A stretch of DNA of 64,000 bases from Caproiciproducens sp. CPB-2 (GTDB lineage: Bacteria; Bacillota; Clostridia; Oscillospirales; Acutalibacteraceae): positions 186,001 through 250,000 of the forward strand of contig NZ_CP142860.1 of NCBI RefSeq assembly GCF_036287215.1, given 5' to 3'. The notes beneath the pieces were generated by a model. It was not told the origin of the DNA. It saw only the letters and a list, made by a program, of their open reading frames with translations, and ran no database searches. Numbering within the stretch: position 1 is the stretch's first letter; every line of letters starts with the position of its first letter. The position numbers were made by a program, and so were the translations under genes. Of this stretch, positions 17,772-25,564 are shown one piece after another.

Positions 17772-18959
17772 ATGAAAAAAATTTTAATTATAGGTGCGGG
17801 AAATATTGGCCGAGGTGTTGTTGCGAGCCTTTTCTATGAAGCCGGGTATAGTATCACATTTTATGACGCTGCAGCGGAACGGATGCGGAACCTTTCAAAA
17901 CGCGGACACTACCTTGTTGTAAAATATACCGATAACGGTCAAGAACAGATGGAGATCAATCATTTCAGTGTGATTGATACAGAAGACCATCAAACACTTG
18001 AAAAATCGATAGCCGAGACTGATTTGATTGCATGCTGTGTTTATCCCGGCGCATTTGAATCTGTATGTCGGCATATTGCGTCGGCAATCTGTATGAAAGC
18101 AGCCAGCAAAAGCACTTCGGCATTTAATGTTCTTCTATGCACAAATACCCTCCACACTCCAAAAATATTCCATCAGTATCTGGAACGATCTCTTGACGGA
18201 AACGGGTCGGCGCTTGACTATCTTCGGAAACAGACCGGACTTTCCCAGGTGCTCGTATCCATAGGCGGGATGCCTTCTTCATCGGAAATTTTAGAAAGGG
18301 ATCCGTTTGCCGTAGCTGCAAATTTTATAGGAGGGCGCCTAGAAATCAATCAGGACACATTCATTGGGAATATTGATGTACCGAAGGTATCTCTCCTGCC
18401 TAAAGCAGAGACATATCTTGTGCGGAAGCTATTTGTCGCTAATATGAAACACTGCATGACCGCCTATATGGGAGCAGCCTGCGGATGTGACTATCTGGAC
18501 GAATGTTCAAAGATATCTGAAATCTCCTGGGCATCTGAAGCAGCTTTCTCTGAAGCAGAACGCGCTGTGTCACTAGAGTATGGATTCAATTCGGAGGAAG
18601 AGGACACTTGGCGATTGAATGCACTTAAACGAGCCCAGGTATTGACGCATGATCCGATTTCCCGTGTGGCTGCGAATGCAGTGGAGAAAGTTTCTCACCA
18701 AAATCGTTTCGTGGGCCCGGCGCTGCTATGTCTCAAACATCATATCTTGCCGTTCGAGATAGCCCGTGGAATTGCATATATATTCCTATGTGCCCATGAA
18801 GAGAAGGCCGACAGTGCGGAAATGAATGCTTTTCTTTCGAAAAACGGAATCGATGCGGCGATTGAAAAGTATTGTGAACTAACAGAAGATGATTATGTTT
18901 TGGCCGGATTGATAAAGGGACATTATCTTGCCCTTATACATGCTAAATTGAGCAAATAA
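17772..18959 (+). CDS. MtlD-like polyol-phosphate dehydrogenase
   Basis: A 395-residue polyol-specific long-chain dehydrogenase resembling mannitol-1-phosphate 5-dehydrogenase (382 residues in E. coli). The N-terminal nucleotide fold shows IIGAGNIGRGVVASL. The family's catalytic K-x4-N-x2-H pattern is present as RKLFVANMKH (about residue 218-226), followed by MTAYMGAACG, and near the C-terminus PFEIARGIAYIF parallels the MtlD C-terminal helix. It probably interconverts a hexitol phosphate and a ketose phosphate, linking the PTS product to the aldolase. Whether mannitol is the substrate is unknown, since the permease is of the mannose rather than the mannitol type. Confidence 0.83.
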   Translation: MKKILIIGAGNIGRGVVASLFYEAGYSITFYDAAAERMRNLSKRGHYLVVKYTDNGQEQMEINHFSVIDTEDHQTLEKSIAETDLIACCVYPGAFESVCRHIASAICMKAASKSTSAFNVLLCTNTLHTPKIFHQYLERSLDGNGSALDYLRKQTGLSQVLVSIGGMPSSSEILERDPFAVAANFIGGRLEINQDTFIGNIDVPKVSLLPKAETYLVRKLFVANMKHCMTAYMGAACGCDYLDECSKISEISWASEAAFSEAERAVSLEYGFNSEEEDTWRLNALKRAQVLTHDPISRVAANAVEKVSHQNRFVGPALLCLKHHILPFEIARGIAYIFLCAHEEKADSAEMNAFLSKNGIDAAIEKYCELTEDDYVLAGLIKGHYLALIHAKLSK

Positions 18960-18974
18960 GTGGAGGTTTCAAAA

Positions 18975-19922
18975 ATGCGCTATAAGAAATTTCAAAAAGC
19001 AAATGTAGACATTTCAGTCATTTCTGTAGGTACTTGGGCAATCGGCGGTAAAAATTATGGCCCGGTGGATCGCAATGACTCTATCGCCGCTATTCATGCA
19101 ATGATTGATGCCGGGGTCAATCATATTGATACCGCCCCTATTTACGGCGACGGAGCGTCTGAACGGTTGGTCGGTGAAGCCCTTAAAGGGATACGTGATA
19201 AGGTTTATGTCACCGCAAAGTTTGGTACATACCACAGCGGTTACACCGGAGAAGTTATTCGAGATGCTCACTATGATAGTGTACTGGCATTTTGTGAGAA
19301 ATCTCTCGAGCGTCTTGGCCTCGACTACATCGATTTCTATTTTCTCCATTGGCCAGATCCCCAAACATCGGTAGAAGAGACTATGGCCGCGATGAAGAAG
19401 CTGAAGGAACAAGGAAAGATCCGTTTTATCGGAGTTTCGAACCACACCATTGAGCAGATGGAGGAAGTCCAGAAATATATTGATCTTGATGTAATACAGC
19501 CGCCCTTTTCAATGGTCAATCAATCAGCGCGTGAAGTTATCAATTGGGCCTATGAGCGTGGTATCTCCACCATGACCTATGGATCGCTGGGCGCCGGTAT
19601 TTTGACAGGCACGATTCGTTCTCTTCCCCACTTTGATCCCAATGATACTCGTGTACGCTTTTACGATTTTTATCGAGAGCCAAAATTCTCTAAAGTTATG
19701 GAACTATTAAAATTGCTGGATAAAATTTCTTACAAATATAAGCGACCTCTTTCCCAGATTGTCATCAACTGGACTACACAACAGCCTTTTGTTGGGACGG
19801 CACTTGTTGGTGTAAGGAATCCAAAAGAAGCACAGGAAAATTGCGCTGCTTTTGATTGGCAGCTTGAAAACGGAGACATTGAACTCATTACAAAAGCTTT
19901 GAATGATCTGAAAATTGGATAA
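18975..19922 (+). CDS. aldo/keto reductase
   Basis: A 315-residue NAD(P)H-dependent TIM-barrel reductase. The catalytic tetrad is visible: Asp in NHIDTAPIYG, Tyr in the same motif, Lys in YVTAKFG and His in YFLHWPDPQ. It resembles the bacterial AKR11/12-type enzymes of sugar operons. GGAGG at 18962-18966 selects ATG 18975. It lies 15 nt after the MtlD-like gene and is probably cotranscribed. It could reduce an aldose or keto-sugar intermediate; specificity is not predictable. Confidence 0.87.
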   Translation: MRYKKFQKANVDISVISVGTWAIGGKNYGPVDRNDSIAAIHAMIDAGVNHIDTAPIYGDGASERLVGEALKGIRDKVYVTAKFGTYHSGYTGEVIRDAHYDSVLAFCEKSLERLGLDYIDFYFLHWPDPQTSVEETMAAMKKLKEQGKIRFIGVSNHTIEQMEEVQKYIDLDVIQPPFSMVNQSAREVINWAYERGISTMTYGSLGAGILTGTIRSLPHFDPNDTRVRFYDFYREPKFSKVMELLKLLDKISYKYKRPLSQIVINWTTQQPFVGTALVGVRNPKEAQENCAAFDWQLENGDIELITKALNDLKIG

Positions 19923-20227
19923 ATTCATTTTGGATATAAAATAGCACCGTCAAAGGCGTCATTTCTTGGAGCCTTCATCCAAACTGTCGCCGGGATATCG
20001 GCCGGCATATTCTTATCGCACCGGCTTACCTTATTAAGTCCCTTATCATATTTCCGCATAACACACCATCCTGTTCTTCGGTTCTATTATCTTGTGTTTT
20101 TGGCTTTTCTATTTTGTTCTATAATGTCGTTTCAAAATGAAAAGGCCCACGAATGTGGATAGGACCGTGTTTTTTGAAAAATCGCTGCTATGGCGAAATT
20201 CTAAAGATAAGGAGAATTTGTAAAAAA
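19923..20227. promoter_or_regulatory. 305-nt gap before Enzyme I with a possible -10 box
   Basis: No gene is visible. A TATAAT lies at 20120-20125, with only weak -35 candidates (TTTTTG at 17-nt spacing, TTGTGT at 21). It may be a separate promoter for the ptsI-ptsH pair. AAGGAGA at 20209-20215 serves ptsI. Short frames in the gap look random. Confidence 0.35.
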
Positions 20228-21949
20228 ATGATGTATAAAGGAAATCCCGTTTCGGAAGGCATTGCTGTGGGAGAAACTTTCCACTATATTCCTTTCGTTC
20301 CTACAATCGTTCCAGGAAAACTCGTTCATGGTAAGACGGATACCGCTCTGCAAAAATACGAAACCGCCCGGGCGGCAGCCAAAGCTGAACTGGAAACGGT
20401 TGTAGGCAATCTTTCCAGAAACGACTCGCAGAAAGCCAAGATTTTTCAGGCCCATCTGGATATATTGTTTGACGCCGTGATGGGCGGAGAAATCCGGGAC
20501 GAAATTTGCACTCAGCACAGCGCCCCCGATTGGGCGATTGAAAAAACCTACGAAAAATACATCTGCTGTATTGGTCAATCTGGGGATCAGCTGATTCGAG
20601 AACGGACGGCGGATCTGCGGGACGTAAAAAACCGCCTCCTGCGCTGTATGCAGGGATTGCCGGAACAAAATCTTTCAACCTTGGAGCGCCCGATTATTTT
20701 GGTAACACACGATCTGCTACCTTCCGACACTGCGACGCTAGACCGCGAAAGGGTACTCGCCATTGTAACCGAAGTAGGGGGCTCCACCTCCCATAGTGCC
20801 ATTATAGCTCGCAGCTACAAAATCCCTGCGTTGTTGGGAATGGAAAACGCCATGGCTCTGCTGCCTTCGGGGAAAACCATTATTGTTGACGCCGTGGAAG
20901 GACAGGTTATAACCTCGCCATCAGCAGAAGAGATTGCCTTCTACGAAAGGGAAAAGACAGAATTTGCAGTTAAAATTGAGAAGGTAAGGACTTATTTGAC
21001 CGCACAGCCTGTTACTGCCGATGGGATTGCCGTGAAAGTTGAGCTGAACATCGAATCCGCCGATGCTCAGGAATTGGAGGGTGGCCGCTATACTGATGGT
21101 GTCGGTCTGTTCCGAACCGAGTTTCTTTATATGGGGAAGGATCGACTGCCAACCGAAGAAGAGCAATTGGCTGTCTATAAGAAGGTGCTTACCGAATTTG
21201 GCAGGCGTCCCGTGGTCATCCGCACTTTGGATATCGGTGGCGATAAAAAGCTTGAATGTTTAAATTTGCCGCAGGAAGAGAACCCATCTTTAGGCAATCG
21301 CGCTTTGCGTCTATGTCTGCAAAAGCCTGAAATTTTTTTGACCCAACTGCGGGCTTGCTTACGGGCCAGCGTCTATGGTAACCTATGGCTGATGTTTCCT
21401 ATGATAAGCAGCATGGATGACATCCACAGAGCTAAGGATATGTTGGAAAGCGCTAAGGCCCGGCTGGATAAGCAGGGATTTGCCTACAGCCCAGATATTA
21501 AAATCGGAATTATGGTGGAAATCCCTTCTATTGCTTTGATAGCAGATATGGCAGCTAAGGAGGTCGATTTCGCCAGTATTGGCACCAACGATTTAACTCA
21601 GTATGCCACCGCCGTGGATCGGATGAATCCAGCTGTCCATGAATATTATCAGCCTTACCACCCGGCACTTTTCCGCTTGATCGGGTATGTGGCGGAGCAG
21701 TTTGAAAAGTATAACAAACCCGTGGGTGTCTGCGGCGAATTGGCAGGCGATAAGCTAGGAGCATCTGTACTTATCGGCTTGGGAATACGTCGTCTCTCTA
21801 TGGGATCTGCCTCTATTGCTCAAACCAAAAAGCTGATCTGTCATTTGACATTGGAAAAGGCTCATATTCTGGCGGAAGCCGGACGTATGTTACCCAACTC
21901 TGAAGCGGTGAAATTTTATTTGCAAGAACAATTGAAAGATATCCTATAA
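20228..21949 (+). CDS. ptsI: PTS Enzyme I (phosphoenolpyruvate-protein phosphotransferase)
   Basis: A 573-residue Enzyme I, the first enzyme of the phosphotransferase relay, which moves phosphate from PEP to HPr. The active-site histidine is in GGSTSHSAIIARSYK (about residue 189); the PEP-binding region shows GVGLFRTEFLYM, RTLDIGGDK and IGTNDLTQY, with the catalytic cysteine in VCGELAGD. Full length for the family. The start is taken as ATG 20228 (MMYKGNPVSEG) because the domain begins there, although AAGGAG at 20209 is 13 nt away. Enzyme I is normally a single chromosomal gene; this copy is inside a mobile element next to a dedicated HPr. Confidence 0.96.
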   Translation: MMYKGNPVSEGIAVGETFHYIPFVPTIVPGKLVHGKTDTALQKYETARAAAKAELETVVGNLSRNDSQKAKIFQAHLDILFDAVMGGEIRDEICTQHSAPDWAIEKTYEKYICCIGQSGDQLIRERTADLRDVKNRLLRCMQGLPEQNLSTLERPIILVTHDLLPSDTATLDRERVLAIVTEVGGSTSHSAIIARSYKIPALLGMENAMALLPSGKTIIVDAVEGQVITSPSAEEIAFYEREKTEFAVKIEKVRTYLTAQPVTADGIAVKVELNIESADAQELEGGRYTDGVGLFRTEFLYMGKDRLPTEEEQLAVYKKVLTEFGRRPVVIRTLDIGGDKKLECLNLPQEENPSLGNRALRLCLQKPEIFLTQLRACLRASVYGNLWLMFPMISSMDDIHRAKDMLESAKARLDKQGFAYSPDIKIGIMVEIPSIALIADMAAKEVDFASIGTNDLTQYATAVDRMNPAVHEYYQPYHPALFRLIGYVAEQFEKYNKPVGVCGELAGDKLGASVLIGLGIRRLSMGSASIAQTKKLICHLTLEKAHILAEAGRMLPNSEAVKFYLQEQLKDIL

Positions 21950-22002
21950 GTTTTCAGCATTGACTATTTTTTTATTGCAGACCCGAGCAGGAGGTAAATA
22001 AA

Positions 22003-22272
22003 ATGTATTATAAAAAAATCACTATCCAAAACAAAACTGGTCTCCATGCACGCCCCGCTTCCCAATTTATTAACTGTGCTAGTAAATTTAAATCCGAGAT
22101 TGTTATAAAAAAGCTTTCAGATAAAAAAGAGGCTAACGCCAAATCCATCGTTATGCTTCTTTCCCTCAGCCTTGCCCAAGGGGAGAAAGTGGAAATTCAT
22201 GCCGAGGGTGAAGATGAGACAGAAGCCGTGGAGGCCTTGGTGGCTTTGATCAATTCCAAATTTGGCGAATAA
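22003..22272 (+). CDS. ptsH: PTS phosphocarrier protein HPr
   Basis: An 89-residue HPr. His15 in KTGLHARPASQF is the catalytic residue, and Ser48 in NAKSIVMLLSLSL corresponds to the Ser46 phosphorylated by HPr kinase in Firmicutes, so it may also take part in carbon catabolite control. It follows ptsI after 53 nt and is preceded by GCAGGAGGT. The family is unmistakable. It completes a self-contained phosphorelay with the EI and EII genes of this cluster. Confidence 0.96.
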   Translation: MYYKKITIQNKTGLHARPASQFINCASKFKSEIVIKKLSDKKEANAKSIVMLLSLSLAQGEKVEIHAEGEDETEAVEALVALINSKFGE

Positions 22273-22658
22273 TTGCACGACTTCTTCTCCCCAAAGGGGC
22301 AAATTCCATGTTTTCTGCGAGAAATACGACGATGTTCCCCCTGAAAAAATTCACATTGAGCCGCCACAAAAGACGACAAGTGAAAGACCGAGTGCATCCG
22401 CAATGTCATCCGGGAATTTACGCGTTTCAACATAATAAAAAGGTAATATGTTCATATGCACTTCACCGCTTCAGGGTGCTAGTCGATTTGGGAGATTGTG
22501 AAAACTTAAAGATACTTACTAGCAGCACAAAATTATTTTTATTCAATTCTTCTCCGGATTAAACCGTATTGGCAAGGCACAACAAGTAGGGAATAATAAC
22601 AAAAATTCTTTATAATCAGATAAAATTATGTAGCTTTAACGCGGGTCCATTTTAGAGT

Positions 22659-22709
22659 AAGGTATAAAACGGCCGCTTTAATTGTGGTTGTTTTATACCT
22701 TGTTTTTTA
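22659..22709. terminator. terminator after the PTS operon
   Basis: AAGGTATAAAAC (22659-22670) pairs perfectly with GTTTTATACCTT (22690-22701), followed by GTTTTTT. It lies about 390 nt after ptsH and is the first convincing end of the cargo transcript. Confidence 0.75.
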
Positions 22710-23225
22710 TATAAAAAGGAGGAAAAGGCTATAGTTGACCCAAGGCAATAACCGGAGACAAAATTTATTTTAGGAAGGGGTTTTGCAAAAATCTCCCACT
22801 GCCCTTATGGCGCTGCGCTTTCTGCCTTTTTCCTCGTCTTTTATGTGATTAACTCTGTCTCCATTAACTGCTCAATTAAAATGAACTCGGCAGGAAAAGA
22901 TGGGTTAACATCGGTGTTCTTATAAAGACAATGATGCCCTTGCCGTGTCGGATATTTTTTCTTATTCCATCGGTTGCGTTATAGAGTGACTTATGTGGCA
23001 CCCTATTTTGGAAAGCTCCAATCGCTCTGCTCTTATGCCGTTTCACTAACCGAAAATGTACGGAAGGCTGCTATATGAAAACATATATTGCACCTATTGC
23101 ACCAAATACAGGAATATAGTATGGAGGTTTCTCATTCTTATACTGGCAACACATTGATTTACTATTTGAAAACTAAAATTAAACCGTTATTTAGGTAATA
23201 ATTATAGGTATAAATTAAGATAACT

Positions 23226-23257
23226 AAACGGCGGTTCACAGCTCAAAGCCGCCGTTT
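23226..23257. terminator. GC-rich hairpin
   Basis: AAACGGCGG (23226-23234) pairs with CCGCCGTTT (23249-23257). The following T content is weak (CCTTTG), so termination is uncertain. Confidence 0.5.
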
Positions 23258-23424
23258 CCTTTGTCGAAAAGTGACACTTTGCAGCAGGCTGGAAATTCCG
23301 TATGGTTACGAGTACAAATGGAAATAGCGGAATTTCGATTTCTGTTTAAACATTTTGGATCACCTGCCCAACAAAAAAACGTAAGTTTGGCGGGCCTTTC
23401 CCTATGTTCAAATATTGCATTTAT

Positions 23425-23459
23425 CCCTCCAGACTTGCGAGGTTTGGAGGGCGTTTTTA
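23425..23459 (+). terminator. terminator-like hairpin
   Basis: CCCTCCA (23425-23431) pairs with TGGAGGG (23445-23451), followed by CGTTTTTAT. Confidence 0.55.
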
Positions 23460-23649
23460 TGTCTGTTCAATATGCAAGTTCCGATTTGGCGACCGCTGTT
23501 AGAAAGCGGTCAAGCGTGATGAAGCGGACATCTATCTACATATCATCTTAATCGGTAGCTTGTTAAATAAAGTCTTTATCCACCAATGGGATATTTCAGC
23601 CATCATGGTATACACACATATCTATCGATAAGAGTTATAAAAACACAAG

Positions 23650-23681
23650 CCCTATTGGATTTCTTCCAATCGGGTTTTTTA
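23650..23681 (+). terminator. terminator-like hairpin
   Basis: CCCTATTGGA pairs with TCCAATCGGG (one mismatch) around a 5-nt loop, followed by six T and ATTG. It precedes the sigma-like gene. Confidence 0.6.
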
Positions 23682-23744
23682 TTGTCGATTTTTTCTCTTT
23701 TGTGGAATAAGCCCGCTTTTGCCGTGGGTTGCCGCAGTCCACCC

Positions 23745-23780
23745 CTCCAATCTGAATTTCCAAAAAAATTCAGATTGGAG
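23745..23780 (+). promoter_or_regulatory. perfect inverted repeat ending just before the sigma-like gene's RBS
   Basis: CTCCAATCTGAATT (23745-23758) and AATTCAGATTGGAG (23767-23780) form a perfect 14-bp stem. The right arm runs into the GGAGAAAGG ribosome site of the next gene, so folding could hide the site and restrain translation. It could alternatively be an operator. Confidence 0.5.
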
Positions 23781-23788
23781 AAAGGACA

Positions 23789-24247
23789 ATGTTTGATAAT
23801 ACAAATCCCTATACCCTGCGCACGGAGGTTGTCGGGGGTATTACACGTTACTATGTGGCCTTCATGGACGGACAAGCTGTTCTAAGAGAAACGGAGGTGC
23901 CCCGTCCAGTTTACCTGGAGTTTCTGCGCTTTGTCAAGGTGGAACGCAATTTTCGCCGCTCTGATGAGCGTCACATTGAGCAGTCCGAGTTGACAGACGA
24001 AACGCTCTATAACCGGGCGACGCACCCGCCAAAGAGCGTTGAAGAAACGGCTTTTGACAGCCTGCAAAACGAGCGTTTGCGAAAGGCCATCGCAGAGTTG
24101 TCCGAGGTCCAACGGCGGCGGTTTGTTCTGTACCATGAATTTGGGCTGACACACGAGCAGATCGCCAAAATGGAAGATTGCACATTCCAAGCAGTTGCGA
24201 AATCGGTGAAAGCCGCGGAAAGCGTAATCAAGATACTTTTCAAATAA
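23789..24247 (+). CDS. small sigma-70-region-4-like HTH protein of the ICE
   Basis: A 152-residue protein with a C-terminal sigma region 4-type helix-turn-helix (RRRFVLYHEFGLTHEQIAKM then CTFQAVAKSVKAAESVI). The N-terminal 60 residues are unlike sigma region 2, so it is probably a regulatory HTH protein of the kind found near integrases of Firmicute ICEs and not a full sigma factor. It may control excision or transfer genes. The start ATG 23789 follows TTGGAGAAAGG, partly inside a hairpin. Its neighbours downstream are the toxin, excisionase and integrase. Confidence 0.78.
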   Translation: MFDNTNPYTLRTEVVGGITRYYVAFMDGQAVLRETEVPRPVYLEFLRFVKVERNFRRSDERHIEQSELTDETLYNRATHPPKSVEETAFDSLQNERLRKAIAELSEVQRRRFVLYHEFGLTHEQIAKMEDCTFQAVAKSVKAAESVIKILFK

Positions 24248-24276
24248 TCAGGGTTGAAAAATCGCTTCTGAGTGTG

Positions 24277-24314
24277 GAAACAGGTGAGAGGGTAATTTCC
24301 TTCTCACCTGTTTC
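24277..24314. terminator. hairpin after the sigma-like gene
   Basis: GAAACAGGTGAGA (24277-24289) pairs perfectly with TCTCACCTGTTTC (24302-24314). CCCG follows and not a T run, so it may be a 3'-end stabiliser. Confidence 0.55.
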
Positions 24315-24887
24315 CCGTTCAATGGACGGTGAACGGGTTGCAGCTTGAAAACTGAATACCCATTCATCAAGCACATCCCCATTGCTTTCGCCAAAAGCAT
24401 AAGCCACATTAGCGGTTGCGCCATGATGCCGTTATGGAAAGGCAGGAAACAGGGCCATACATTTATTTTTTGCCTGCTTGTCCTTTCTTCCGTAACGGTG
24501 AGCGAGAACTTCCGGCTATCAATACCGGGTTGCCCCCGGTACGGCGACGACAGGCAATGGAATTAAAGGTACTCCCGTTCAGTCACAGCCCGAGCGTTGA
24601 AGCGGCCGTGAGGCCGTGAGCCGTCGCAGGCAATGAGAGCGGTTGCATGAAACCCATGCAAGGGTGGAACTCCCGTGGAGCGGTATAGCAAGCCGCCGTT
24701 TGATGACTTCCCACAGGCGTGAGGGGTGTCGAGGACAAATATCACGCTTTGAAAATACAGGAGCCGGACAGCAAGCAGATCGGCAGGGATTAAAGCTTAT
24801 TCTATGCTTCCCATCTCTTAAAAGCTGCGCTGTCCGGCCTCCCTACATACCGATTTCGGTGTGAATTTTCAAGGGAGGTTACTCTAC
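24315..24887 (+). ncRNA. 570-nt hairpin-rich non-coding stretch, candidate structured RNA
   Basis: No convincing protein frame fills this space. GGAGCCGGACAGC (24760-24772) can pair with GCTGTCCGGC plus CTCC (24829-24842), enclosing a 56-nt loop; TTGCATG/CATGCAA forms a hairpin at about 24642-24662; further GC-rich self-complementary segments lie at 24540-24640. It directly precedes the MazF-like gene. It may be a structured or regulatory RNA, an origin-type region or decayed coding DNA. The RNA call is inference. Confidence 0.3.
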
Positions 24888-25244
24888 ATGAACAAATTCA
24901 TATTGCGGGGTGATTTATACTATGCCGACTTAAACCCCGTTGTCGGTAGCGAACAGGGCGGTATCCGCCCTGTTCTTATTATTCAGAACGATGTCGGAAA
25001 CAAGCACAGTCCCACTACGATTGTGGCGGCAATCACCAGCAAACCCGGCAAGGCTATGTTGCCCACCCATTGCCCGCTTCCAACAGGAAACGGGCTTGAC
25101 CGTGATTCCCTCATCCTGCTTGAACAAATCCGCACGATTGACAAGAGGCGGATCAAAGATTACATCGGCGCACTCAGGCAGGAGGATATGCTCAAGATTG
25201 ACCGGGCCTTAGCGGTCAGCGTTGGGCTTGCGGGGAGGGTGTGA
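24888..25244 (+). CDS. MazF/PemK-family endoribonuclease toxin-like protein
   Basis: A 118-residue MazF/PemK-fold protein. The N-terminal LRGDLYYADLNPVVGSEQGG carries the conserved G-S-E-Q-x-G-x-R-P motif continuing into IRPVLIIQND, and TTIVAAITSKPGK and ILLEQIRTIDKRRI are typical of the family. The family cleaves mRNA. GGGAGGTT at 24873-24880 supports ATG 24888. No MazE-like antitoxin gene is seen immediately upstream, where a partner would be expected. It lies 2 nt from the excisionase-like gene and may have been taken into ICE control or maintenance. Confidence 0.88.
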   Translation: MNKFILRGDLYYADLNPVVGSEQGGIRPVLIIQNDVGNKHSPTTIVAAITSKPGKAMLPTHCPLPTGNGLDRDSLILLEQIRTIDKRRIKDYIGALRQEDMLKIDRALAVSVGLAGRV

Positions 25245-25246
25245 CG

Positions 25247-25465
25247 ATGGGTGAACGATTATCCCAGGAGAAAGCCTATCGCATTATGCTTAGACGCTAT
25301 CCCGATGTTTTGGACATCAAGCAGATGTGCGAAATACTCGGTATCAGCACAAAAACAGGCTACGCTTTGATACAAGAGAATAAAATCGAAAGTTTGAAGG
25401 TTGGGAGGGCGTATCGAATCCCCAAGCCTTTTTTATTGAGCTATTTGCGGATTGGCGCAGATTAA
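25247..25465 (+). CDS. excisionase-like helix-turn-helix protein
   Basis: A 72-residue MerR/HTH_17-type DNA-binding protein (DIKQMCEILGISTKTGYALI then KVGRAYRIPKPFL), the form taken by Xis proteins that assist tyrosine recombinases. It starts with ATG 25247 after GGGAGGGTG, 2 nt after the toxin stop, and lies 99 nt before the integrase. It probably bends the element end during excision. Confidence 0.85.
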   Translation: MGERLSQEKAYRIMLRRYPDVLDIKQMCEILGISTKTGYALIQENKIESLKVGRAYRIPKPFLLSYLRIGAD

Positions 25466-25564
25466 AGCCAAAAAGAAAAATCGTACATTTTGAGGATGCT
25501 CATCGCTGTGCTAAAATTATGTTGTCAACGGCAAGCGGTGAGTATCCTTGAAAGGAGGAGCATA

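Larger units (their letters stand above)
22273..23788. other. 1.5-kb gene-poor junction between PTS cargo and recombination module
   Basis: Only short, poorly coding frames are seen. The stretch contains at least four strong hairpins, listed separately, and looks like a patchwork of decayed element DNA. There is a ribosome-site-like AAAAAGGAGGAAAAGG at about 22715-22730 with no open frame behind it, which suggests a lost gene start. Confidence 0.5.

Noticed and set aside
22308..22562. 84-codon frame after HPr
   Set aside because: No ribosome site, random-looking composition and no family; treated as junction DNA.
23261..23551. 96-codon frame crossing two terminator hairpins
   Set aside because: It runs through hairpins and lacks a ribosome site.
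24345..24566. 73-codon frame in the hairpin-rich stretch
   Set aside because: No ribosome site and the competing frame at 24416 is equally open; not supported as a gene, although decayed coding origin cannot be excluded.
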